From: Gammaproteobacteria bacterium
GTDB lineage: Bacteria > Pseudomonadota > Gammaproteobacteria > Steroidobacterales > Rariloculaceae
Assembly: GCA_022819855.1 (NCBI GenBank)
Contig: JAJEGN010000017.1
Span: 1-64,000, forward strand
Length of the DNA: 64,000 bases
Direction of reading: 5' to 3'
A program made the translations under genes and the position numbers. Under the pieces are notes generated by a model. The model saw only the letters and a list, made by a program, of their open reading frames with translations, did no database searches and was not told where the DNA came from. Positions 16,683-24,995 of this stretch are shown in pieces. The number at the start of each line of letters is the position of its first letter. The stretch's first letter is position 1.

Positions 16683-17687
16683 TTATTTCGGGCGTCCCAG
16701 GTAACCCTGCGACAACATCGGCAGCGTATACATTGTCATGGCGATGTTCCTGATGCCCTCCGGCGTCGTCCAGGGCTGGCCGTCCGGTCCGATCGCGCCC
16801 ATCTGCGGGACGTAGAGCGTGCGCTTGTCCGGCCCGGAGAAAGCCACCGTGATCGGCCGCCTGTGCGTTGGAATAAGGCCGAGATGGTCGCCGCCCGGCG
16901 AAAACACGTGCACGCCGGCGTTAGCCGTCACATAGAGCCTGCCCTCCGAGTCGACGGCCATGCCGTCGCCGCCGTCGTCGCCATCCAGCGTGCCAAACAC
17001 GCGCCGATTGCCCGTTGAACCGTCGTCCGCCACGTCGAACGCCAGCACCTCGGTTCGATTGGTGACGTACAGTGTCCCGCCGTCGGGGCTCAGCATCACG
17101 CCGTTGCTGCGGATGTTCTCATCGGCAACGGTATTTACAACGCCGTGGGGATCGACGTAATAGAGGCCGCCAACCGTGAAATAGGCTCCGCCGCGTCCGT
17201 CGGCGATCAGATCGTTCAGGCGGCCGAGCGGCGACCCGTCCGGAAAGCTGTCCGCGAGAATCCTGTACTGCGGCGCGAGCATGCTGACCTTTGTCAGCTC
17301 GTTGCAGCCGGGAAGTTCCGGGTTGAGCGGTTCGGTACAGGTTCTCTGCACGGCATAGAGTCTGCCCGAAGAATCGAGGGATACGGAACCGCCGCCGTTG
17401 GTGTTCTCGAGGGAGACGTATTCGTTGTGATTCACGTCGAGCTTGACGATCGTGTCCGTCTGTTCCTGCGCGAACAACACGCCTCCGTCCCGCGTACCGA
17501 CGATCCCGTCGGCCGTGTTGAAATCGGCCCATACGATCTCCCACTTCGAATCGGCTGCGACGACCCCTGGGATCGCCGTAACGACGGCTTCGCGTTCGCC
17601 AGGCAGGCGTTGCGCGCCAGCCCTGTCGACAAGCGCGAGCGCTCCCGCCACACACAGGACCAGCTTGAGCACCTTGTTGAGTTTCAT
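16683..17687 (-). CDS. Exported SMP-30/gluconolactonase-like propeller protein
   Basis: A 334-residue six-bladed propeller of the SMP-30/gluconolaconase/LRE family, which includes calcium- or zinc-dependent lactonases. The signal peptide ends near residue 25 (VDRAGA). Likely metal ligands are Asn in GRLNDLIADG, Asn in IRSNGVMLSPDG and Asp in GDGMAVDSEGRLY. Repeated DG.LY.TN-type strands give the propeller. GGGGG lies just before the ATG. It is 128 bp upstream of the amidohydrolase gene on the same strand, so the two could work in sequence on a lactone or amide in the periplasm (inference). Confidence 0.85.
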   Translation of the reverse strand: MKLNKVLKLVLCVAGALALVDRAGAQRLPGEREAVVTAIPGVVAADSKWEIVWADFNTADGIVGTRDGGVLFAQEQTDTIVKLDVNHNEYVSLENTNGGGSVSLDSSGRLYAVQRTCTEPLNPELPGCNELTKVSMLAPQYRILADSFPDGSPLGRLNDLIADGRGGAYFTVGGLYYVDPHGVVNTVADENIRSNGVMLSPDGGTLYVTNRTEVLAFDVADDGSTGNRRVFGTLDGDDGGDGMAVDSEGRLYVTANAGVHVFSPGGDHLGLIPTHRRPITVAFSGPDKRTLYVPQMGAIGPDGQPWTTPEGIRNIAMTMYTLPMLSQGYLGRPK

Positions 17688-17940
17688 CGCTTCCCCCTAC
17701 CGGTCAGGCGCGACTGCGGCGAAATTCTTCCCAGCCGCGCGTTCCCGCCGATATCCCCGGACGTTTTCCGCGATGCTAGACTGCCAGCCGTCGCCAGTCC
17801 ATCAAGATACTTCAGTTCCCTGCTCCACGCTTCATCGCCCTGACCAAAATCCACCATGCCGGGTTGAAATGTTGGCTGACTAATCCGGAAAGCCCGGGTA
17901 TGCTGGCAGCGTTCGACAAGCAAACCGGTCGCGAAATCCC

Positions 17941-18579
17941 ATGGCCAACGCAAAACCCGAACCGCAGGTCTGCCACAAGGACATCCACTACGACGACTCC
18001 ATCGCCCCGGGCATGCTTGTCCGGCTCCAGCCCGCTCTGTGTCCGACCGAAGACGACTTCTACGAGTTCTGCCGCATCAACGCGGATTTGCGCATCGAAC
18101 GCAATGCCGATGGCGGAATCACCATCATGGAACCCGCAGGATGGGAAACCGGCGGCAAGAACGCGAAAATCACTGCTCAGCTCGTGATCTGGGCCACGGC
18201 CGACGGCACGGGCCAGGCAGTCGGCTCCTCGGCCGGTTACCGGCTTCCCAATGGCGCGGTGCGCGAACCGGATGCCTCCTGGGTCAGCAACGAACTCCTC
18301 GCATCCACCACTCCCGAAGAACGCCTGAAGTTCCTGCCGCTTTGCCCCGATTTCGCGATCGAGCTGCGCTCGCCCACGGACAGGCTCGGCCACCTGCAGG
18401 CAAAAATGGCCGAGTACACGGCCAACGGCGCAAAACTCGGTTGGCTCATCGACCCGATCCGACGGCAGGTCTTCGTGTACCGTCCCGGTTCCGAAGTCGA
18501 AACGCTCGATGCGCCGGATGTGGTTTCGGGCGAGCCTCTCTTGCAGGGATTCCGGCTGCGCACGGACCAACTCTGGTAG
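17941..18579 (+). CDS. Uma2 family endonuclease-like protein
   Basis: A 212-residue protein of the Uma2 (DUF820) family, a PD-(D/E)XK-fold predicted nuclease. The core matches: P110-D111 in REPDASWV, E141 in FAIELRSPTD, K155 in LQAKMAEY and the typical NGAKLGWLIDP that follows. All expected catalytic positions are present. Uma2 proteins are abundant in cyanobacteria and planctomycetes and patchy elsewhere; their biological target is not known. Residues 12-26 (HKDIHYDDSIAPG) precede the domain. It is followed 70 bp later by a DsbA-like gene on the same strand, with no functional link that I can see. The call is secure at family level only. Confidence 0.85.
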   Translation: MANAKPEPQVCHKDIHYDDSIAPGMLVRLQPALCPTEDDFYEFCRINADLRIERNADGGITIMEPAGWETGGKNAKITAQLVIWATADGTGQAVGSSAGYRLPNGAVREPDASWVSNELLASTTPEERLKFLPLCPDFAIELRSPTDRLGHLQAKMAEYTANGAKLGWLIDPIRRQVFVYRPGSEVETLDAPDVVSGEPLLQGFRLRTDQLW

Positions 18580-18649
18580 GTCTCCTGTCGCGGCGGTCTC
18601 CGATTCCTCCACCGCCTCGGCAGGCTTGCCGGCGAGGGCGCAACGCACG

Positions 18650-19342
18650 ATGACCGCGATCCTGCACTACATCCATGACCCGCTTTGCGGCTGGTGCTAC
18701 GGCGCGGAACCGCTGGTCAGATCGGCCCTGGGCGTCGGCAGGCTTGAGCTTGAATTGCACGGCGGCGGGCTTTGGCCGCAGCCAACGAAACTGCCCGATG
18801 ACATGCGCCGCTACATCGGACAAGCCGACGCGCGCATTGCCCAGATGACCGGTCAACCCTACGGCGAGGCATACCTGTCCGGACTTCTGTTCGACCCCGA
18901 ACTCGTGCTCGAATCCCGGCCGACGATCGCCGCAGTGCTCGCGGCCGAAGGCCTCGACGCATCGAAAGCGCTGCCGATGCTGTCCGGTATTCAACATGCG
19001 CACTATGAACACGGCCTCCACGTCGTCGACGGTGCGGTCCTGCGCGACATCGCAGCGGAGTGCGGACTCGAACCGCAAGCGTTTGAAGAAGCGTTCCGAA
19101 ATATCGCCGTCGACGAGCATATTGCCGAGACACGCGCACTCATGCAGCGCGTCGGCGCCGCAGGGTTTCCAACTTTCGTGCTCGAGCACGACGGTGACTG
19201 GACGACTGTCCCGCACCATCGCTTTACGGCGACGCCCGCGGCATTCGGCAGTTGGCTGGCAGCGCAGATCGCCGGCCGGAATGCGCGAGCTACGAAAAAC
19301 GGGGGCTCGCCTTGCGGCGGCCCCCGTTGGGTTGGCTTCTGA
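18650..19342 (+). CDS. DsbA family thioredoxin-fold protein
   Basis: A 230-residue thioredoxin-fold protein of the DsbA superfamily (COG3531-like predicted disulfide isomerase). The redox motif C13-G-W-C16 lies at the expected N-terminal place in HDPLCGWCYGAEPL, and the cis-Pro region is GAAGFPTFVLE near residue 175. A long alpha-helical insertion lies between. There is no signal peptide, so it should work in the cytoplasm, unlike classical DsbA. The last about 15 codons overlap a terminator hairpin that serves the opposite strand and translate to a Gly/Pro-rich tail. GAGGG lies upstream of the ATG. Identity sure at family level. Confidence 0.88.
   Translation: MTAILHYIHDPLCGWCYGAEPLVRSALGVGRLELELHGGGLWPQPTKLPDDMRRYIGQADARIAQMTGQPYGEAYLSGLLFDPELVLESRPTIAAVLAAEGLDASKALPMLSGIQHAHYEHGLHVVDGAVLRDIAAECGLEPQAFEEAFRNIAVDEHIAETRALMQRVGAAGFPTFVLEHDGDWTTVPHHRFTATPAAFGSWLAAQIAGRNARATKNGGSPCGGPRWVGF
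19295..19328 (-). terminator. Intrinsic terminator for the DUF1552 operon
   Basis: AACGGGGGC (19298-19306) and GCCCCCGTT (19320-19328) form a perfect 9-bp stem with a 13-base loop. On the minus strand the stem is followed by TTTTT, the standard intrinsic terminator form, placed about 30 bases after the stop of the DUF1552 gene. It overlaps the 3' coding end of the DsbA-like gene on the plus strand. Confidence 0.85.
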
Positions 19343-19359
19343 AACGCGGTCTTGCGGCG

Positions 19360-20670
19360 TCAGATCTCGAGGCGCCCCGTGCTCTCGCCGAACGACTGGA
19401 CTTCCGCGCCCACCATGTCGGCCAGTGCGAGCAGCAGATTGCCGGTCGGTTCCTTGTCCCTCGCGGCGATGTGCCGGTTGCCCTTGAGACGACCGTTGCC
19501 GCTGCCGAGCAGGATCGCCGGCGCATTGTGCCGATCGTGCACATTGGCGTTGCTCATGCCGCTGCCCCAGTAGATGACCGACGAATCGAGCAGCGTGCCG
19601 TCGCCATCCGGCGTCGACTGCAGCTTGTCGATGAACTCCGCGAGCTTCGCGATCTGGTACGTGACGATCTTCGAGTACTTCTCGATGCCTTCGGGCTTGT
19701 CGCCGTGGTGCGAGATCGGATGGTGCGGCTCGGGGATACCGATGTGCGCATAGCTTCGGCCGCTGGCCTCATGACCGATCATGTAGCTGAACACGCGCGA
19801 GATGTCGCCCTGGAACGCCAGGTGCATGAGGTCATAGGTCACCGTGAGGTGCTCGTCGAACTGATCCGGCACACCGATCGGCGCGTCGGGCGCTTCGGCG
19901 AGCGTGTCGGCGCGGGCGTCCATGCGCTCCAACTGCTGTTCGACACGCCGAACGTTCGTCAGGTATTCGTCGAGCAGCACGTTGTCGGCCGCACCGAGAG
20001 TGCGCTGCAGGCGCTTCGTTTCGTGGACCACCGAGTCGACCATGCTCTGCTTCTGGCGCAGGCGTTCAAGACGCTGCTCGGGCGTTCCCGGAGCGCCGAA
20101 CATTCGCTCGAACGTCACCTGGGGATTGATCGCGACCGGCAGCGGGCTCGTGTCGTCGAGCCAGGAAATCGTGTTGAAGAACACGCAGGGGAAACCGTCG
20201 CAGGCGCCTGCCGACGTACCCATATCCTCGGTACCGACCTCCAGCGACCTCAGGGGCGTGTCTCCGGCAACGACATCGGCGATGTACTGATCGACCGTCT
20301 TCTTCGACTCGATACGGCTGTAGTCACCGGCTTCGCCGACCGGACCGACGCCGTTCAGCCACTGCGCGCTCGCGCCCAGGTGCACCGAACCCTCCGGCGC
20401 CTTCATGCGGCTGATCGTAACCAGATGCTCGCGATAGGGCTCAAGCGGCACCATGTTCGGCTTGAGTTCGAAGTCGCTGCCGGTCTGTTCCGGATGCCAC
20501 TCCGACGGGTACGCGCCGTGAGGCATGTAAATCGCGCCAAACCGGAACGGTGTGCGCGCACTGGATTGGGCGAAAGCGGGCACCATTGCGTCGAGCATCG
20601 GCAAGGCCATTGCGGTGCCCATGCCTCGGAGGAAAGTACGTCGGGGCAAATGCTTCCTGGTGATGAACAT
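19360..20670 (-). CDS. DUF1552 domain protein with Tat signal
   Basis: A 436-residue DUF1552 protein. It opens with a twin-arginine signal, R10-R11-T-F-L, then a hydrophobic stretch to about residue 35. Family landmarks: FRFGAIYMPHGAYPSEWHPE, LVTISRMKAPEGSVHLGASA, the CVFFNTISW region and YAHIGIPEPHHPISHHGD; the last carries several His that could bind metal. These proteins are related in shape to DUF1501 sulfatase-like exported proteins and occur next to DUF1587/1592/1588 cytochromes in planctomycetes, myxobacteria and some gammaproteobacteria. Here it is the last gene of a three-gene operon, five bases after the DUF1592 gene. Folded export suggests a cofactor. Function unproven. Confidence 0.9.
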   Translation of the reverse strand: MFITRKHLPRRTFLRGMGTAMALPMLDAMVPAFAQSSARTPFRFGAIYMPHGAYPSEWHPEQTGSDFELKPNMVPLEPYREHLVTISRMKAPEGSVHLGASAQWLNGVGPVGEAGDYSRIESKKTVDQYIADVVAGDTPLRSLEVGTEDMGTSAGACDGFPCVFFNTISWLDDTSPLPVAINPQVTFERMFGAPGTPEQRLERLRQKQSMVDSVVHETKRLQRTLGAADNVLLDEYLTNVRRVEQQLERMDARADTLAEAPDAPIGVPDQFDEHLTVTYDLMHLAFQGDISRVFSYMIGHEASGRSYAHIGIPEPHHPISHHGDKPEGIEKYSKIVTYQIAKLAEFIDKLQSTPDGDGTLLDSSVIYWGSGMSNANVHDRHNAPAILLGSGNGRLKGNRHIAARDKEPTGNLLLALADMVGAEVQSFGESTGRLEI

Positions 20671-20675
20671 TAGTG

Positions 20676-23108
20676 CTACTCCCTGGTTTGCGCGATGCCC
20701 TGCACCGCGTCAGGTTCAGCTAATTTGGTCCGCATCTGGAACGGCAGACTGTCCACGATGCCCAGTACAATCGACATCATAGTGTAGTCCTCCTGAGCGG
20801 CGTTTCGCAAGATTCTTCGGACCTGCGGCATGTCGGCCGGCTCCAGCCCGCGACCGATGGCGTAGATCAGTAGTTTTTCGACAACAGTCCCCGCGAATAC
20901 CTCGGGTTGCGAGAGAATCGCCGCACGCAGCGCCGCGGGCCCGTCGACCGGTGTACCGTCAGCCAGAACGCCGGCGGAATCGATCGGCAGCCCTTCCCTG
21001 TTCGCTTCGCGCCATTGACCAACGGCATCGAAGTTCTCAAGCGCAAATCCAACGGGATCGATGTTGTCATGACATGACGCGCACTCGGGACTCGCCCGAT
21101 GCAGCTCAAGCTGCTCGCGAACCGTCGACGGTCTGCCCACTGGCACACTTTCCGACAGATCGGGCACGGCCGGCAGAGGCGGCGGCGGCGGACTGTTCAT
21201 GAGGTTCGAAAGAACGTACTTGCCGCGAATGATCGGCGATGTGCGCGACGCCGCCGAGGTCAACGACAGCAGACTGCCGTGTCCGAGCAGACCCCAGCGG
21301 TTCGGGTCGGTCAATTCCACCTGGCGAAAGCGCGCACCGTACACGCCGGGAATACCGTAGTGCCGAGCCAGACGTTCGTTGACGAAGGTGTAGTTCGCCT
21401 CGAGCATCTCGAGCACGCTGCGGTTCTCCCGGAGGACGTGGCCGAACAACATCTCCGTCTCGCGGCGGAACGCCTTGCGCAGGTTGTCGTCGAAATCCGG
21501 AAACAGCAGAAGATCGGGAATGACGCGCTGTTCGAGATTGCGAAGCTGCAACCACTGTCCGGTGAAATTGGCGACAAGCGAATCGGCGCGCTTGTCCGCA
21601 ATCATCCGCCTGACCTGGGCTTCGAGCACGCTCGGCTCACGCAAATTCCCGTCGATCGCAAGATCGAGCAGTTCGTCGTCGGGGATGCTCGACCACAGGA
21701 AGAACGACAGCCGCGACGCGAGCTCGATATCGCTGATTGCGTGGCTACCGCCGACCGGCAGATCCGCCGGGTCGTGCTCCGCGCGGAACAGGAACGACGG
21801 GCTTACGAGGATCCGCGCAAGACCCGCTCGGATACCGCTGTCGAAATCGCCGCCGCGGTCACGCGCATCGTTATAGAACGCGAGCGGCGCCTCGATATCG
21901 GGCGATTGGACGGGGCGACGGAAGGCGCGCCTGGCCAGCGTGGAAAAAATCTCGGCCGCACACGGTGCTTCCTCGGCCGCCGATTCGGGCTCGCAAACGA
22001 AAATCCGTTCCCGGCTGGGCGTATCGCTGATTCCCGTCACACTGTACGGGCCCTCGATCGTTACGGTTTCGAGCCTCGGCAACCCCGCGATATTGTGCAC
22101 CTCCTGGGAAGCGCGCAGCGGTGGCTGCCAGGCATTCTGTTCCTTCTCCGGCCGCTCGACCCAGGTGAACGCGACATCGTGCGGCCCGGCGCTTACCGGT
22201 ATCGGCGGCGATGTCATCAACTCGTCGACCTCGATCTTCGAGAGTACCTGGTCCTCGGCCTGCAGATTGTGAATGTCGGGACCGCCGATCAGCGAGGAGA
22301 AAACCTGCTCGCCATCGACCATGATCACAAACTCGTGCGGAGTGTCGTGGCCCTCGACACCGAAGTAACCCTCGATGAGGCCGCGTATCAGCCGGCCCGA
22401 AAACACATAGTCGCCGTCGGCCGGGAAGTTGTGACGCACGAGCATGCCGCCGCGGGTGCCGAGCGGCAGACCCTCGAGGTGATAATCCTGCGTGACCTCC
22501 ATCGCGATCGTATATGGCGCGGCCAACGGCACCGCGCCGGCGTCCCCGACCGCGAGCGCGCTGACCCTGAGCGCTGCGGTGAGGTAGCGTTCGAGCAGCA
22601 ACGGAGAGGTCGTCAGCGCGGAGGCAATGTTGTCGAAGCCGAAGTCGCCGCCGTCGCTCGGCAAGAGTTCCATCACGTCGACTTCGAGCGCGAGCAGGTC
22701 GCGAATGGCGTTGGCGTACTCGGCGCGGTTGAGACGGTGCACGAGATGCGAGCCGGCGTAAGGTTCCGTGTCCGCTGCGGCGTCGAGCGTCGACTCCAGC
22801 GCCGCCACAAAATCGGCTCGCGCCGCTCCTTCGGGTTGCGGCTCGCTGCGCGGCGGCATCATGGCCACTCGGAGCTTGCCGATCGCGGCCTCGAACAGCG
22901 CCTTTTCGGCGACGACATCGGACGGGCTCAGGCCCTCGAACGAAACCCCGCCAGTGACCTCGTAGTCGTTATGGCACTCGACACAATAGCTGTCGAGCAT
23001 CGCCCAGTGCTCGGTGAGTTGAGCTTCAGGCGAGCGGCCGAGCCACACATACGCGGCCACGGCCGCGACTGCCACGGTACCCGCACCGAGGTAAAGCCTG
23101 TTGTTCAT
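20676..23108 (-). CDS. DUF1592/DUF1588/DUF1585 domain cytochrome c-like protein
   Basis: An 810-residue protein with an N-terminal membrane anchor or signal (about 5-24) followed by a haem c motif C42-V-E-C45-H46. The remainder follows the order DUF1587 (AEYANAIRDLLALEVD), DUF1595 and DUF1592 (LASRLSFFLWSSIPDDELL, LVANFTGQWLQLRNLE), DUF1588 (LTDPNRWGLLGHGSLLSLTS, a second motif CASCHDNIDPVGFALE near residue 700) and DUF1585 (C-terminal, LLIYAIGRGLEPADMPQVR). Such proteins are predicted periplasmic multidomain cytochromes with unknown redox partners. Its start overlaps the stop of the ankyrin gene by one base (TGATG), a sign of coupled translation. The fixed neighbour is the DUF1552 gene. Confidence 0.92.
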   Translation of the reverse strand: MNNRLYLGAGTVAVAAVAAYVWLGRSPEAQLTEHWAMLDSYCVECHNDYEVTGGVSFEGLSPSDVVAEKALFEAAIGKLRVAMMPPRSEPQPEGAARADFVAALESTLDAAADTEPYAGSHLVHRLNRAEYANAIRDLLALEVDVMELLPSDGGDFGFDNIASALTTSPLLLERYLTAALRVSALAVGDAGAVPLAAPYTIAMEVTQDYHLEGLPLGTRGGMLVRHNFPADGDYVFSGRLIRGLIEGYFGVEGHDTPHEFVIMVDGEQVFSSLIGGPDIHNLQAEDQVLSKIEVDELMTSPPIPVSAGPHDVAFTWVERPEKEQNAWQPPLRASQEVHNIAGLPRLETVTIEGPYSVTGISDTPSRERIFVCEPESAAEEAPCAAEIFSTLARRAFRRPVQSPDIEAPLAFYNDARDRGGDFDSGIRAGLARILVSPSFLFRAEHDPADLPVGGSHAISDIELASRLSFFLWSSIPDDELLDLAIDGNLREPSVLEAQVRRMIADKRADSLVANFTGQWLQLRNLEQRVIPDLLLFPDFDDNLRKAFRRETEMLFGHVLRENRSVLEMLEANYTFVNERLARHYGIPGVYGARFRQVELTDPNRWGLLGHGSLLSLTSAASRTSPIIRGKYVLSNLMNSPPPPPLPAVPDLSESVPVGRPSTVREQLELHRASPECASCHDNIDPVGFALENFDAVGQWREANREGLPIDSAGVLADGTPVDGPAALRAAILSQPEVFAGTVVEKLLIYAIGRGLEPADMPQVRRILRNAAQEDYTMMSIVLGIVDSLPFQMRTKLAEPDAVQGIAQTRE

Positions 23109-24775
23109 CAGGCGTCGTCCGGTTCTTCCGCGTCATCCTCGACGGGTTCGGGCGCGGGCTCGATCGGCACGCCGGCCTCCTCCATCGCCGTACGCAGCAC
23201 ATTTGCGATCTCATCCGGGGTGGCGCCATCAAGGTTCACGCGCCCCGGCTCGAAAACGTTTTCGTGCGCCTCCGTCGGCAGAGCCTCGGCAACGTGAAGT
23301 GCGGTCAGTCCGTCCTCGTCTTTCGAATCGAGCGTGGCGCCCGCGTCGATCAACGCTCCGATGGTATCGAGATTGCGCGTCCGCACGGCTTCATGCAGCG
23401 CAAAGGCCTTGTCTTCGGGCATGGCCGAGTCAGGGTCCGCGCCGGCATCGAGCAGCAACTGAACCGCGTCGGCCGGCTCGCGATTCGACGGCTCGCGATA
23501 CGGCGGCGGGCCTTCGCGCTCATAGCCGGGGCCGGCCGAGAGCCGCACGCCCTTGCCGCCGTTGATCGCCGCGATCAGCACGGGCGTGCCGGCATGCGTG
23601 TTGGCGCCCATCCCGGCCACGCTCATCCCGAGACCTTCGATTTCCTCCGGCATCCAGTTCACGTCGATACCCTGCGCGATGAGCAATTTGAGCGCCTCGA
23701 CGTCCGCGGCCACGGCCGCGCGATAGAAGGCGGTGCCGTTGTTGTAGGTGTCGCAGCACATCTCGGCCGAGTGCATCTGCTGGACTAGCGGCTTGTCGGG
23801 ATCGGCGCCCGCTTCGAGCAAGAGCGCCACGAGATCGAGCGCCGTCAATTCGTTGTCGTGATTCGCGCGTAGCTGGGAACCGTCCCGCGCATACCAGTCG
23901 GTCGTCGCGTCGCGCATCTGGACGGCGTGATAAAGGGAGCCGTCGTCGGGATCGGCACCGAGTTCGAGCAGGGTCGCGGCGAGATCAAAACGGTCGTTTA
24001 CGATCGCGATCATCATGGCGGTCGCGTCGTCGCCGTTCCTGATGTTCAGGTCGGCGCCCGCTTGCACCAACCGCCTGACGATATCCTCGTAGCCATTGCG
24101 CACCGCCCACATCACGGCCGTGAAACCGCCGCTCGGGTAGTCGCCGTAGTCGCCGCGTTTGGTCAGTTCCGAAAAGCGCGCTTGCGCGTTAGGGTCGGCG
24201 CCGGCCAGCAGCAGGGCGTCGACGACGTCCGGATGTCCTTCCGCCGTTGCCCACATCAGCGCCGTCTGGTGCTGGAAGGAGTCCACGGCATTCGGGTCGG
24301 CGCCGCGCTCGAGCAACAGTTGCACGGCATCGACACGCCCGGTGCCCGCGGCAGCCGTGAGCGGCGTCAGACCTTCCGGATGCGCCAGCGCGACATCGGC
24401 GCCGCCATCGAGCAGCGCCCTTATGACGGCCGCATCACCCGTGCGGCTCGCCTGCAGCAACGGAGTCACGCCGAAGTCGTTCGCGGCGTTCGGATCGGCG
24501 CCGGCTTCGAGCAGGGCTTGCGCCATTTCGGCATGGTGGTGATACGCGGCCCACAACAGCGCCGTGGAGCCATCTGAAGCGACGAGATTGACGTCGGCCC
24601 CTTGCGCGATGAGTTCGCTCACCGCGGCAAGTGCGCCATCGCGCGCGGCATCGGCAATCGGGCTTCCGGCCGCGTTGCCCGGACCCGTGGGCCAGATCAG
24701 AACGGCCGACGCCACGAGCACCGGAATGCCGAGCGCAGCCCGGGTCGTCGAACGCAGTATTACTGGTGCGCGCAT
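23108..24775 (-). CDS. Exported ankyrin repeat protein
   Basis: A 555-residue protein with a signal peptide of about 35 residues (LVASAVLIWPTGPGNAAG) followed by some ten to twelve ankyrin repeats, seen as repeated LLEAGADPNA, LLERGADPNAVD, LVQAGADLNIRN, LLIAQGIDVNWMPEE and similar turns between about residues 40 and 530. The tail (EPAPEPVEDDAEEPDDA) is acidic and probably disordered. It heads the operon with the DUF1592 cytochrome and DUF1552 protein, with a TGATG overlap. Ankyrin repeats are binding scaffolds, so a role in assembling or inhibiting the two downstream periplasmic proteins is plausible. GGGGAGAG precedes the ATG. Confidence 0.92.
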   Translation of the reverse strand: MRAPVILRSTTRAALGIPVLVASAVLIWPTGPGNAAGSPIADAARDGALAAVSELIAQGADVNLVASDGSTALLWAAYHHHAEMAQALLEAGADPNAANDFGVTPLLQASRTGDAAVIRALLDGGADVALAHPEGLTPLTAAAGTGRVDAVQLLLERGADPNAVDSFQHQTALMWATAEGHPDVVDALLLAGADPNAQARFSELTKRGDYGDYPSGGFTAVMWAVRNGYEDIVRRLVQAGADLNIRNGDDATAMMIAIVNDRFDLAATLLELGADPDDGSLYHAVQMRDATTDWYARDGSQLRANHDNELTALDLVALLLEAGADPDKPLVQQMHSAEMCCDTYNNGTAFYRAAVAADVEALKLLIAQGIDVNWMPEEIEGLGMSVAGMGANTHAGTPVLIAAINGGKGVRLSAGPGYEREGPPPYREPSNREPADAVQLLLDAGADPDSAMPEDKAFALHEAVRTRNLDTIGALIDAGATLDSKDEDGLTALHVAEALPTEAHENVFEPGRVNLDGATPDEIANVLRTAMEEAGVPIEPAPEPVEDDAEEPDDA

Positions 24776-24995
24776 GTGATCTCTCCCCTCAACCTAAGCC
24801 GGCCGAGGCACGCGCCTGAACGCGGAGCGTGCCGTCACGGTCAGGTATGACACACGTCCTGATGGAAACCATCGAAATATATCACAACGGCATCCCAGCG
24901 CCGAACGCCGGGAACCGGCCTGCGGTCAGCCGCGACCACCCACGCACAGGCAAGACTCGGCGCGATTTTCGCGCCGCCCGGTTGAAGCTCTGGCG

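Noticed and set aside
21099..23297. 732-codon plus-strand open frame
   Set aside because: It is antisense to the DUF1592 cytochrome gene, which carries two haem motifs and all DUF domains in order.
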